Assembly (NCBI RefSeq): GCF_000337555.1
Contig: NZ_AOIO01000040.1
Span: 244,548 to 308,547, forward strand
DNA length: 64,000 nucleotides
Direction: 5' to 3'
From: Natrialba asiatica DSM 12278
GTDB lineage: Archaea > Halobacteriota > Halobacteria > Halobacteriales > Natrialbaceae
Numbering within the stretch: the stretch's first letter is position 1; each line of letters begins with the position of its first letter. Made by a program: the position numbers and the translations under genes. This document shows, piece by piece, positions 1 through 8,433 of this stretch. Under the pieces are notes generated by a model. The model was not told where the DNA came from, made no database searches, and worked only from the letters and a program-made list of their open reading frames with translations.

Positions 1-300
1 GCGCGCCGTCAGCGATTCGAGTTCAGCCGTGGGTTCGATGCCGTAGGCCAGGAGGTCGACGCGCCGGTCGCCCCCGTCGGAAACACCGATCTCGTCGTCG
101 AGTTCGACGCGGAGTTCGATGCCGTTGACGACGGTCACCCCGTCGCGTTCCGAGAGGGGAGCGTCGAACGGTTGGAGCCGATCGTGATCCGTGACGGCGA
201 CGACCGAGACGTCGGACCGGCGGGCAGCCGCGGGGATGTCCGCCAGTTCGAGGCTACCGTCGGAGCGGGTCGTGTGGACGTGCAGGTCGGCGTAGGGCAT
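1..300 (-). CDS. PHP-domain phosphoesterase, C-terminus beyond the window
   Basis: The reverse strand reads from an ATG at 300 to the window edge without a stop, giving the first 100 residues. The start is typical of the PHP metal-dependent phosphoesterase fold: DLHVHTTRSDG (residues 5-15, HxH metal ligands at 7 and 9), then VAVTDHDR and a GIELRVE strand. Family members hydrolyse phosphoesters such as nucleoside 3',5'-bisphosphates or histidinol phosphate. The substrate cannot be set from this fragment. The gene is read away from the rest of the window. Confidence 0.8.
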   Translation of the reverse strand, partial: MPYADLHVHTTRSDGSLELADIPAAARRSDVSVVAVTDHDRLQPFDAPLSERDGVTVVNGIELRVELDDEIGVSDGGDRRVDLLAYGIEPTAELESLTAR

Positions 301-452
301 GGCTCATGCGAGCCGTCCCGGCGATAAAGGCGTTTTCAGTGTCGGTTCGGTCGTGCGGTGACGACCCATTCTAGCTGTATTAGGTCTTGGGTGGCACTAG
401 GAATCCATTATGGACAATATTTATAATCATTGTTCACGGACAACTGGGTGTA

Positions 453-740
453 ATGCTTTCAAACGGCACCGCCGAGGTCATCGACGACCACGAGTACCCC
501 GCGACGACCGAGGAACTGATCGAGGACTGTGGCGACCGCGTCCTCGAACTCCCGAACGGCTCCGAGACGGTCAGCGACGTGCTCGCCCGCCTCGAGTCCG
601 AAACCTTCGAATCGGCGGACGACGCCCACCTCGCCGTCTACTCGGCCGTGAGCAACAAGGCCGTTGGCCGTGTCGGTTACAGCGACCGCGATCCGACGCC
701 GGTCGGGAGTCCGTACTCGCCGGATGCCGTCTCGTTCTAG
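453..740 (+). CDS. DUF5789-like small haloarchaeal protein
   Basis: A 95-residue acidic soluble protein with no membrane segment. It resembles the small haloarchaeal DUF5789 proteins, in which a segment like ELPNGSETVSDVLARL is followed by a short helical domain and a C-terminal YSDRDPTPVG-like tail; this family name is from memory. The ATG at 453 is preferred over the in-frame start at 387 because the upstream 22 residues (isoleucine-rich, from AT-rich DNA) look non-coding and a TATA-like AATATTTATAAT lies about 30 bases before it. Function is unknown. Confidence 0.7.
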   Translation: MLSNGTAEVIDDHEYPATTEELIEDCGDRVLELPNGSETVSDVLARLESETFESADDAHLAVYSAVSNKAVGRVGYSDRDPTPVGSPYSPDAVSF

Positions 741-922
741 GACTGCGGCACACCCTTCTGTCCGTTCGAAACCTTCGATAACGCGTCTCCGATTCAGGCG
801 ATTACAGGCTTTCCTCATTCGCCGATCGCAGTGTCTCCTCATCCGGCCGATCGACTCCGAGGATGAGACGCCGATCGGCCGACGAACGGCAACGATTTAG
901 ATACCGAGTGCTAACTAGACAC

Positions 923-1348
923 ATGCCAGAACACGTCCTCGTTCCGATCGATCGGTCACAGCAATCCCGGTCGGCGCTCACGTTCGCCGTCGAGGAATAC
1001 CCGGACGCGACGATCACGCTCTTGCACGTCATCGACGTGGGAAACTTCTCCACCTACGGCACTGACGGCGCCATCTTCACGGACGAGTTCATCGATCAGC
1101 TCCGGGCGCACGGCACCGAACTCCTCGATGACGCCCGCAGCCAGGTTGCAGATCGCGACGTGACGACCGAGACTGAACTCGAGATCGGGACGCCGGCACA
1201 GACGATTACCGAGTACGTTTCGACGCACGACGTCGATCACATCGTCATGGGGAGCCACGGTCGACACGGCGTCAGCCGGGTGCTTCTCGGGAGCGTCGCC
1301 GAGACGGTGACGCGACGCTCGCCGGTTCCGGTGACGATCGTTCGGTGA
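923..1348 (+). CDS. universal stress protein, UspA family
   Basis: A 141-residue single UspA domain. The N-terminus has the Rossmann-like strand HVLVPIDRSQQSR, and the C-terminus carries the ATP-binding signature IVMGSHGRHGVSRVLLGSV (G-x2-G-x9-G-S type), ending PVPVTIVR as in the family. Start at 923 rather than the in-frame 863 because the homologous region begins MPEHVLVP and TATA-like ATTTAGATA lies about 27 bases upstream. UspA proteins bind ATP and help stress survival; haloarchaea carry many copies. It stands alone between a DUF5789-like gene and a convergent channel gene. Confidence 0.9.
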   Translation: MPEHVLVPIDRSQQSRSALTFAVEEYPDATITLLHVIDVGNFSTYGTDGAIFTDEFIDQLRAHGTELLDDARSQVADRDVTTETELEIGTPAQTITEYVSTHDVDHIVMGSHGRHGVSRVLLGSVAETVTRRSPVPVTIVR

Positions 1349-1414
1349 GTCCGTTCTCGGTCACGGCGGGGACCGGGACCGGGACCGGCGCTCGAGGCCG
1401 GTCGCCCCGCGCCA

Positions 1415-2485
1415 TCACTTCGCCGGCGGCCACTCCCACGCGTCGGCCCGAACGACGCCCAGTAGCTTCCGTCGGCGATCCGATAGCTCCGCGAGCGCAG
1501 CGTCGAACTCCTCGTCGGAGACGGTCGGAATCCCCTCCTCGCGCAGTCGCTCGAGTTCGGGTTCCGGTGGCACTTCTTCGGCCGGATCGATGAACGCCGT
1601 GTCCAGCGTTTCGAGGTAACTGTCGACGCTCGTGCGCGCGTTCTCGACCAGCGTCGGATCGAGTTGCTCGTCGGCCGGGACTCCGTGCCGAAAGAGCGTG
1701 AGCGCATCGTCGAGGATCGGGACGGCGACGGCGGAGGCCTGCATGGCCTGCTCGCTGTGGTAGTAGTGCAAGATCGGGTAGGACTTGTGCTGCTCCGCAA
1801 GGAGACTGAGCTGGGAGGCGAGCGATTCGAGCGGCAACTCGAGGCCGCTGAACGGGTTCTGCGCCTCGCCGGCTCGCCCACCGTCCGGGCGGCGACCGTC
1901 GGTTTCGGAATCGTAATCGGAAGGGGCGACGTCACCGGTCCAGCTCGTCCGCACGAACGCCTCGCTGCGCTCGCCCAGCCCGGTCACGTCGCTGGCGAAC
2001 GCTCGCTTTTCGGAAACCGCGCCGAGCACCGAGAGGACGTATGAGACGCCGAGCGTGACGAAGGCCATCCCCGTCGCCGTCGTGAACGAACTGACGAGTT
2101 CCCAGACTGAACTCGTCGGCGTGTAGTCGCCGTTCCCGCTGGTGAACATCGTGTAGGCGACGTAGTAGAGCCGTCCGGCCCAGGTTGCGGGGTCGCCGGT
2201 CTGACTGTCGGCGAGGGCTGTCGTGCCCCCGGCAAAGAGGAGCGTCCAGCCGAGCCAGATGAGTCCGATCCACATCGCGAGGGTGAGCGCGAGGATGATC
2301 GGGCCGGCGAGGCTGAGCGCGCGGGGGTAGTTGTCGGTGACACGCCGAAGGCCGTGCCAGACGCCGGTCGTGAGCCGACCGGACAGCGGGCCGGAACCCC
2401 CGTCAACCCAGAGCGTCGTCCAGAGTAAGTCGACGATGACGGCGGCCAGTACGACGGTTCCGGCGAGGAGAAACAGCGGGTTCAT
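1415..2485 (-). CDS. two-pore-helix ion channel family protein (potassium channel-like)
   Basis: 356 residues with hydrophobic segments at about 4-24, 57-84 and 128-155. Between the last two lies a pore helix and selectivity-filter-like TMFTSGNGDYTP (filter SGNGD at 116-120), close to the TxGxGD filter of the Ion_trans_2 family. The C-terminal half (from about 165) is acidic and probably cytoplasmic, with no RCK/TrkA-N nucleotide-binding motif. The filter differs from the canonical TVGYGD, so potassium selectivity is not assured. It is convergent with uspA. Confidence 0.75.
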   Translation of the reverse strand: MNPLFLLAGTVVLAAVIVDLLWTTLWVDGGSGPLSGRLTTGVWHGLRRVTDNYPRALSLAGPIILALTLAMWIGLIWLGWTLLFAGGTTALADSQTGDPATWAGRLYYVAYTMFTSGNGDYTPTSSVWELVSSFTTATGMAFVTLGVSYVLSVLGAVSEKRAFASDVTGLGERSEAFVRTSWTGDVAPSDYDSETDGRRPDGGRAGEAQNPFSGLELPLESLASQLSLLAEQHKSYPILHYYHSEQAMQASAVAVPILDDALTLFRHGVPADEQLDPTLVENARTSVDSYLETLDTAFIDPAEEVPPEPELERLREEGIPTVSDEEFDAALAELSDRRRKLLGVVRADAWEWPPAK

Positions 2486-2696
2486 AGATTCGTCACACTA
2501 CTACGGGATGGCGGACCGTTAACGATGGGCCAGCGACGGACGACAGCGGGCGATCGATAGCGGGGGTGGGGGGTGAAAGAGCGAGGAGTGATGAAACCGG
2601 TGGAAAACGAGGATGGGCGACGAAACGGAAACGGGGGGCGATGGCGGCAGCGTCGACACTCGAACCGTCGGCGTCGGAAACGAAAGTCGAGTCGCG

Positions 2697-3257
2697 TTAC
2701 TCGAGCAGGCCGAGATCCTCGAGTCGGGAGACGATCTTGTCGACCGCGTGTTCGGCGTCTTTAGGCTTCTTGCCGCCGGTAATGACGAGCTTGCCCGAAC
2801 CGAAAAGCAGTGCGACGACTTCGGGTTCGTCGAGGCGGTAGACGAGACCGGGGAACTGCTCCGGTTCGTACTCGATGTTTTCGAGCCCCAGGCCGATCGC
2901 GATCGCGTTCAGGTTGAGGTTCCGCCCGAGGTCGGCCGAGGTGACGATGTTCTGGACGACGATTTCTGGGTCTTCGTTGACCTGAATCTGGAGTTCACGG
3001 AGCTTATCGAAGACGATACGAAGGCTCTCGTGGACGTCGTCAGTGCTCTTTGCCCCGGTGCAGACGATCTTCCCCGAGCGGAAGATCAGCGCTGCGGATT
3101 TTGGATTCTGCGTCCGGTAGACGAGACCGGGGAACTGTTCTGGGTCGTAGTCGGCCCCCTCGAGGTCCATCGCGACGCTCTGGAGGTCGAGTTCCTGCCC
3201 GATGCCGGTCGACGCCACCACGTTTTCGATGTTGATGGTGTCCTTCGGATCCGTCAT
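2697..3257 (-). CDS. tbp: TATA-box-binding protein
   Basis: A 186-residue archaeal TBP made of two direct repeats. The repeat cores are PGLVYRTQNPKSAALIFRSG and PGLVYRLDEPEVVALLFGSG, each followed by K(I/L)V(C/I)TG. The protein nucleates transcription by bending the TATA element and recruiting TFB. The length is typical. A strong TATA-like GTTTATAAAG lies about 31 bases before the ATG. Haloarchaea often have several TBP genes; this one looks like the conserved chromosomal type, which is inference. Confidence 0.96.
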   Translation of the reverse strand: MTDPKDTINIENVVASTGIGQELDLQSVAMDLEGADYDPEQFPGLVYRTQNPKSAALIFRSGKIVCTGAKSTDDVHESLRIVFDKLRELQIQVNEDPEIVVQNIVTSADLGRNLNLNAIAIGLGLENIEYEPEQFPGLVYRLDEPEVVALLFGSGKLVITGGKKPKDAEHAVDKIVSRLEDLGLLE

Positions 3258-3283
3258 AAGTCGCTTAAAAAGACGTATTTAAG

Positions 3284-3293
3284 GTTTATAAAG
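3284..3293 (-). promoter_or_regulatory. TATA element for tbp
   Basis: GTTTATAAAG on the plus strand, read as CTTTATAAAC toward tbp, is centred about 31 bases upstream of the tbp ATG. A second AT-rich element (CTTTTTAAG) lies closer to the gene, about 10 bases from the ATG, and is too near to act as the TATA box of a leaderless transcript. Confidence 0.5.
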
Positions 3294-3425
3294 CTTGGTA
3301 CCGACACCTGATATATCCGGTTCATTGAGTACGGGGCGGTCTTAACCGGTAGTCGAGGCGAAGCCGACGTCGATCGTGCCACCGAAAACGGTAGGCTCAT
3401 ACTCGGCCCGCGGTGACGACTCATC

Positions 3426-4502
3426 GTGTACCTCCTCGAGTTCGGCGGCGAGGACGACGCCTTTGCGGCCCGGGAGGCCCGTAGCGCCGCGAGCGACGTA
3501 CGACGGATCGCGCCCGGACTCGGCGTCGCGCGCGGCATCGCATCCGAGCGGGTCCGCGGACTGGCTTATACGCACCGCGCGAGCGAGTTACTGGGTCGAA
3601 CCGAAACCGACGCCGACCTCGAAAGCGCCCGCGCGCTGCTTGACGCGGCGACGCTCGAGCGCGAGCCGCCGGGAACCGTCGCCGTCCGCGCGACGGACGT
3701 GCACGGCTCGACCGGTATCAGCACTGCACGCGCCGAACGTGAACTCGGGCAGGTGTTGGTCGATCGCGGGTTCGACGTCGACCTCGACGATCCGGACCAC
3801 CTCTTGCGAGCCGTGTTTTCGGCCGAGCCGGCGGACGGATCGACGGCGGGAGACAGCGATAGCGGGCACGCGAGAGACTCCGATTGGGGTTCCGTCTGTG
3901 CCCTCGGCTGGCTCGCCGCCGAGAGCGTCCGCGACTTCGGCGCTCGCGCTCCGACGGACAAGCCGTTCTTCCAGCCCGGCAGCATGGACCCGCTGCTCGC
4001 TCGCGCGGTCGCGAACATCGCCGGCGCGCGGCCCGGCCGCACCCTCTTGGATCCGATGTGTGGCACCGGCGGCGTCCTCGTGGAGGCCGGCCTCGTCGGC
4101 GCGGACGTGATCGGCACCGACGCGCAGGCGAAGATGACCGAAGGGGCTCGAAAGAACCTGGCTCACTTCCTGGATCGCGACGAGCCGTCGCCCATCGGCG
4201 TCGAGCGCGGCTCCTGGCACGTCGGTCGCGGCGACGGCACGCGCCTGCCGCTCGCGGACGACGCCGTCGACGGCGTGATCTTCGACGCGCCCTACGGCCG
4301 CCAGTCGAAGATCGACACCCACCGACTCGAGGATCTCGTCGCCGGCGCGCTCGCCGAGGCTCGCCGCGTCGCCTCGCGGGCCGTCGTCGTCGCCGACCGA
4401 TCCTGGGAGCGCGAGGCGCGGGACGCGGGCTGGGAACTCGAGGCGTCCTTCGAGCGCCGAGTTCACCGATCGCTGACGCGATACGTGCTGGTGCTCGAAT
4501 AG
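3426..4502 (+). CDS. tRNA (guanine10-N2)-dimethyltransferase, Trm-G10/Trm11 type
   Basis: 358 residues with a GTG start. The N-terminal ~130 residues fit a THUMP RNA-binding domain. The C-terminal Rossmann methyltransferase has the SAM motif LLDPMCGTGGVLVEAG (207-222) and catalytic motif IV as FDAPYG (286-291), where most N2-guanine enzymes have DPPYG. This architecture is that of the archaeal enzyme that methylates G10 of tRNA. An insertion rich in Asp/Ser (136-153) is probably a halophilic surface loop. The gene is divergent from tbp. Confidence 0.88.
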   Translation: MYLLEFGGEDDAFAAREARSAASDVRRIAPGLGVARGIASERVRGLAYTHRASELLGRTETDADLESARALLDAATLEREPPGTVAVRATDVHGSTGISTARAERELGQVLVDRGFDVDLDDPDHLLRAVFSAEPADGSTAGDSDSGHARDSDWGSVCALGWLAAESVRDFGARAPTDKPFFQPGSMDPLLARAVANIAGARPGRTLLDPMCGTGGVLVEAGLVGADVIGTDAQAKMTEGARKNLAHFLDRDEPSPIGVERGSWHVGRGDGTRLPLADDAVDGVIFDAPYGRQSKIDTHRLEDLVAGALAEARRVASRAVVVADRSWEREARDAGWELEASFERRVHRSLTRYVLVLE

Positions 4503-4542
4503 CTCGTGTTCGTGACGAGCGGTTTGGTAGGAAACAGCCGCC

Positions 4543-4986
4543 TTAGGATCTGTAATCGGCCGCGAGCGCTCGCTCTCGGAGTTGCTCGCCCTCGTCCGTT
4601 TCGACGCCGAGTTCAGGTACTGGGATGGGGGTCCCGTCGTCGTCGATCGCGACGAAGGTAAACGACGACTCGGTCGTCTTTTCGGTCTCGCCGGTTCGCG
4701 GGTTCTCGCGCCAGGCTCGAAGGGCGACGTGGACGCTCGTTCGCCCCGCATCGTAGACGTAGGCTTCGACTAGCGCGGTGTCGCCGATCTGGACCGGCCG
4801 CTCGAACGAGAGGCTGTCGACCCGCGCGGTGACGCAGGTTTCGCCGGCAAAGCGCATCGCCGCCATCCCGCCGACCTCGTCGAGCCACTTCATCAGATTG
4901 CCGCCGTGGAGCGTGCCGTTGCTGTTTGCGTGGTTCGGCTGAACGGGAAAGCGGTTCTGAATATGGGTTTCGCGAACGGTTGGCAT
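4543..4986 (-). CDS. acyl-CoA thioesterase, hotdog fold
   Basis: 147 residues matching the YciA/BFIT-type hotdog thioesterases: the active-site region NHANSNGTLHGGNLMKWLDE (18-37) followed by the strand-rich core VDSLSFERPVQIGD. Such enzymes hydrolyse acyl-CoA to free acid and CoA. It is transcribed toward the tRNA methyltransferase gene and follows the replication-factor gene on the same strand after a 74-base gap. Confidence 0.9.
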   Translation of the reverse strand: MPTVRETHIQNRFPVQPNHANSNGTLHGGNLMKWLDEVGGMAAMRFAGETCVTARVDSLSFERPVQIGDTALVEAYVYDAGRTSVHVALRAWRENPRTGETEKTTESSFTFVAIDDDGTPIPVPELGVETDEGEQLRERALAADYRS

Positions 4987-5060
4987 ACCGGCCCTTCGCC
5001 CGACGGGGTGAAGAAATTTGCTTCACCCGCCCGCGACGCGGCATCGTAATGCCGTCCGAA

Positions 5061-6065
5061 TCAGGCGTCCCGCCCGAGTTCAGCAAGCAGGTGCGAGACG
5101 TGAATGCGATCGCTCGTTCCTTCGTGCATCTCGAACTCGATATCCGCGGCCAGTCGGTGTATCCGGGCCAGTTTCGCCCCCTGATAGCGCTTACGTGCGA
5201 GTTCCAGAACGGAGTCGAGAACTTCCTCGCCGTCTAATCCCTCGTCGACGAGCAGGTCGTCCAGCGTCTTTCGCGCGTCGCTGAACTCGCCGGCTTCCGC
5301 GTCGTCGAGCATGGATTCGATCTCGTCGTCCAGCCCGACTTCGCCGATCGTTTCGTAGGCTGCACTCATCGTGAGTTCGCCTTCGTCCTCGACGGTCGTC
5401 TGAGCCGCCAGAATGGCCTGCCGAAGGTTGCCGTCGGCGTAGCCGGCGACGAACTCGAGGCCGTCCTCGTCGTATTCGACGGCTTCGGCCTCCACGATGC
5501 GTTCGAGGACGGTGACGATTTCGGCGGTCGTCGGCGAGCGAAAGGAGACGGGAAAACACCGCGATCGGATCGGCGGAATGAGTTTCGTCGGCTGGCGGGT
5601 AGCGACGATGAACTGCGTCGTCCGGTGGTGTTGCTCCATGATCCGGCGCAGTGCCTGCTGGAAGTCCTCGCGGACGTCCTCGGCGTTGTCGAGCAGGATC
5701 GTCTTGTACTCCCCCGAGACGGAGGCGTAGCTTGCGGATTCCTTGAGGACGCGATTGATCATGTCGCGTTTGGACATCGAGGAGCGCCCGACGAGGAACT
5801 GCGCGAACCGCGGGTCGTTCTTGATCTCGGTCTTCGTCCGACCGAAGAAGTCGGCGACGTTGATCTCGATTAGATCGTTGTCCGGGTCCGCGTGCGCTTC
5901 GCGGGCGAGTGCGCGCGCCGCTGCGGTCTTGCCGCTTCCGGGCGGTCCCTGCAGCAGGAGATTGATCGGCTCGTCGACGGCCCGCGCTAAGTACTCGCGG
6001 GCGTCGTCCTGTGGCAACTCGGCCAACTCGGGCGCGTACGTGTCGGTCCACAGCGGCGCGTCCAT
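5061..6065 (-). CDS. rfcC: divergent replication factor C small subunit (RfcC-like AAA+ ATPase)
   Basis: 334 residues with AAA+ clamp-loader architecture. Walker A is GPPGSGKT (40-47) and the SRC arginine-finger motif IRSRC is at 167-170. Walker B is degenerate: ILLDNAED (123-130) has Asn where the catalytic Glu of DEAD/DECD is expected. Sensor 1 reads FIVATRQP without the usual Asn. It can probably bind ATP and act in trans through SRC but may hydrolyse poorly. Haloarchaea carry a second divergent small subunit called RfcC; the assignment rests on resemblance. The partner rfcA/rfcB genes are not in the window. Confidence 0.85.
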   Translation of the reverse strand: MDAPLWTDTYAPELAELPQDDAREYLARAVDEPINLLLQGPPGSGKTAAARALAREAHADPDNDLIEINVADFFGRTKTEIKNDPRFAQFLVGRSSMSKRDMINRVLKESASYASVSGEYKTILLDNAEDVREDFQQALRRIMEQHHRTTQFIVATRQPTKLIPPIRSRCFPVSFRSPTTAEIVTVLERIVEAEAVEYDEDGLEFVAGYADGNLRQAILAAQTTVEDEGELTMSAAYETIGEVGLDDEIESMLDDAEAGEFSDARKTLDDLLVDEGLDGEEVLDSVLELARKRYQGAKLARIHRLAADIEFEMHEGTSDRIHVSHLLAELGRDA

Positions 6066-6104
6066 CGACGGGTGCTATGGTCGGAACGGGTAAGAATCGG
6101 TCGA

Positions 6105-7217
6105 TTACTCCGCGTCAGTCGTCTGGCCGTTCGGTGTCGTTCCAATCGTGAACGTCGTCTCGATCCGATCCCCGTCCTCCTCGTACGGCGATGCCGATTC
6201 TGGTGTGTCGGGATCACCCTCGTAGACGACCGCGGTGAGTTCAGCCTCCCCGTCGACGGAGACGTTTTCCGGGATCGAGATGCGGACCTCCTCGTGCTCG
6301 CCGGAGTCGAGTTCGTCGCTCGTGGCGAGTATCTCGCCGCTGTCGTTTTCGACGGCGACGAACCCCTCGGTGGGCGTCGCGACATCGGTGATGATGCGGT
6401 CCTCGGTCGCGTTCGTCACTTCGACACTGGGGTCGGTGTGGAACTCGAACTCGACGAGTTCGACTGTGCCGTCGCGGTTCGTTTGGACGCTGAGGGGGTG
6501 TTCGCCCGGTGGCGTGCCGCGGGTGTCGACCTCGAAGGTGAGTTCGGTTGTCTCGCCGCCGTCAAGATCGACGGACTGCCACTCGACGAGTTGGCCGTCG
6601 AGCCGAAGTTCGACGTTCTGTTGAGCGCGGATGTCGGTCGGATTCCGTACGTTGACGGTGACGTTCATCGTCTCGTTCGTCGTCGCGGTGTCCGGAACGT
6701 CGAGCGAATCGATGACGAACGAATCGCCGAGCGCGTCGTCAGTCTCGTCTGCGGTGACCGTCGCAGTGGCGCTGACCGGATAGCCGGCGTCGAGATACGG
6801 ACGGTCTTCCTCGCCGTCGCTCTCCCCGTAGGTGTACGTTTCGTCGTCGTCGGTATCCTGGTGGACCGTCGCGGTGAGTCGCCCGAGCAGTTCGCGGTCG
6901 GCATCTTCGGCTAAGTCGACCGTGACGTTCTCGTGGGTGCCTGCTTCGAGCGGATCGGAGACCGCGATCGATTCCGAGCCATCACTGTTGGCGGTAATGA
7001 CGACGAATCCGCCGTCAGACAGGCTCACCTCGTCGATCGTGACTGCCGTTCCGTTGCCCTGTTGATCCGTGAACTCGATCGATGCTTCGGGGTCTTCCTC
7101 GATCCCGAAGAGGGTGGGTGCCTGCCCGACGACGATTCCGGCGGCCAGGACGATTATGATCGCGATCAGGATGGCGACGACGCGTTTGATAGTACCGAAA
7201 GTCGATCTCGAACTCAT
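6105..7217 (-). CDS. membrane-anchored extracellular beta-rich protein (DUF7282/CARDB-like)
   Basis: 370 residues from the ATG at 7217; the longer in-frame start at 7283 adds only residues before the membrane anchor. One N-terminal transmembrane segment (about 10-32) is followed by an acidic ectodomain. Two related modules of the form FVxV-x-SDGSES-x-D-LEAGTHENV (early) and GFVAVENDSGE...LDSGEHEEVRI (late) flank a CARDB-like adhesion domain with NETMNVTVNVRNPTD and GTPPGEHPLSVQTN. The repeats resemble the haloarchaeal DUF7282 surface domain. The role is unknown, probably cell surface. Confidence 0.7.
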   Translation of the reverse strand: MSSRSTFGTIKRVVAILIAIIIVLAAGIVVGQAPTLFGIEEDPEASIEFTDQQGNGTAVTIDEVSLSDGGFVVITANSDGSESIAVSDPLEAGTHENVTVDLAEDADRELLGRLTATVHQDTDDDETYTYGESDGEEDRPYLDAGYPVSATATVTADETDDALGDSFVIDSLDVPDTATTNETMNVTVNVRNPTDIRAQQNVELRLDGQLVEWQSVDLDGGETTELTFEVDTRGTPPGEHPLSVQTNRDGTVELVEFEFHTDPSVEVTNATEDRIITDVATPTEGFVAVENDSGEILATSDELDSGEHEEVRISIPENVSVDGEAELTAVVYEGDPDTPESASPYEEDGDRIETTFTIGTTPNGQTTDAE

Positions 7218-7377
7218 TGGGTTGGGGGTGGATAGCGACCGGGGATACGGACTCGAATGACGTAAAACGCGCCGTCCGTTCACGGGTTTCGAGTCGCTTC
7301 GAGCGACTGCTTCTCGCTCTCATCCAGAGTCACGATTCGAAGCCGGTTTAGCCGCGGCCCGTCGAACACCCTACCAG

Positions 7378-8310
7378 ATGCCACTACGCGTGACGTTTCT
7401 GGGGACGGCCGGCGCGATTCCGACGACCGAACGGAATCCGAGCAGTATCCACGTCTCCCGCAAGGGTGAGGGGCTGTTGTTCGACGCCGGTGAGGGTACC
7501 CAGCGACAGATGATGCGCTTTGGGACCGGGTTTTCCGTCTCGCATCTGTTCGTCACGCACCTCCACGGCGATCACGTCCTCGGGATCCCGGGACTCCTCC
7601 AGACGATGGCCTTCAATGACCGCGAAGCGGCCCTGGCGATCCACACTCCCCGCGGGACGCGTCGCCAGCTCAAGGGACTGGTCAACGCCCTCAACAATCG
7701 CCCCTCGTTTCCGGTGCGCATCAGCGAAGTCGGCGACGGCGACGTCGCCTACCGCGCCGCCGAGTTCGAGGTCCGAGCCTTCGATACCGACCACGACACG
7801 AACTCGGTCGGCTACGCGCTCGTCGAGGACGACCGCAAGGGCCGCTTCGACCGCGACCGCGCCGAAGAACTGGGCGTCCCCGTCGGTCCGAAGTTCTCGA
7901 AACTCCACGAGGGCGAGGCGGTTGAACTCGAGGACGGCACCGTCGTCGAACCCGAACAGGTCGTCGGCGAGCCCCGACCCGGCCGAACGATCGTCTACAC
8001 GGGCGACACGCGGCCCACTGCGGCGACGGTCGAGGTTGCGGACGAACCGGACCTGCTGATCCACGACGCGACCTTCGCCGCGGACCGCGCGGACCGCGCG
8101 GCCAAAACCGCCCACTCGACGGCGCGGCAGGCTGCCGAACTCGCGAGTCGCGCGGGTGCGGACCGACTCGCGCTAATGCACCTCTCCTCGCGTTACGCGG
8201 GCCATACCGGCGATCACCTCGCCGAGGCTCGCGAGGTCTTCGACGGCGAGACGTTCGTCCCCGCGGACGGCGACGAACTCGAGATTCCGTACCCAAACGC
8301 GCCCGAGTGA
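7378..8310 (+). CDS. rnz: ribonuclease Z (tRNA 3' processing endonuclease)
   Basis: 310 residues of the metallo-beta-lactamase fold. It has the zinc motif HLHGDH (61-66) and later ligand regions VYTGDTRPT, IHDATFAAD and LMHLSSRY, the standard RNase Z layout, including the N-terminal LGTAGAIPT. The enzyme cuts pre-tRNA after the discriminator base. The start ATG at 7378 aligns with the family start. It is followed, on the same strand, by the DUF460 gene after about 120 bases. Confidence 0.95.
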   Translation: MPLRVTFLGTAGAIPTTERNPSSIHVSRKGEGLLFDAGEGTQRQMMRFGTGFSVSHLFVTHLHGDHVLGIPGLLQTMAFNDREAALAIHTPRGTRRQLKGLVNALNNRPSFPVRISEVGDGDVAYRAAEFEVRAFDTDHDTNSVGYALVEDDRKGRFDRDRAEELGVPVGPKFSKLHEGEAVELEDGTVVEPEQVVGEPRPGRTIVYTGDTRPTAATVEVADEPDLLIHDATFAADRADRAAKTAHSTARQAAELASRAGADRLALMHLSSRYAGHTGDHLAEAREVFDGETFVPADGDELEIPYPNAPE

Positions 8311-8433
8311 CGACGGACCGTTCCGATACCCGCGAAGGAAATCCTCGACATCGCTCGCGACGAGTGTTTCACTGGTTCTCAGCAGCGTTGTCGCCGCGCC
8401 GGATTTATACTCGACTCGCCCCTATACCCCGTC

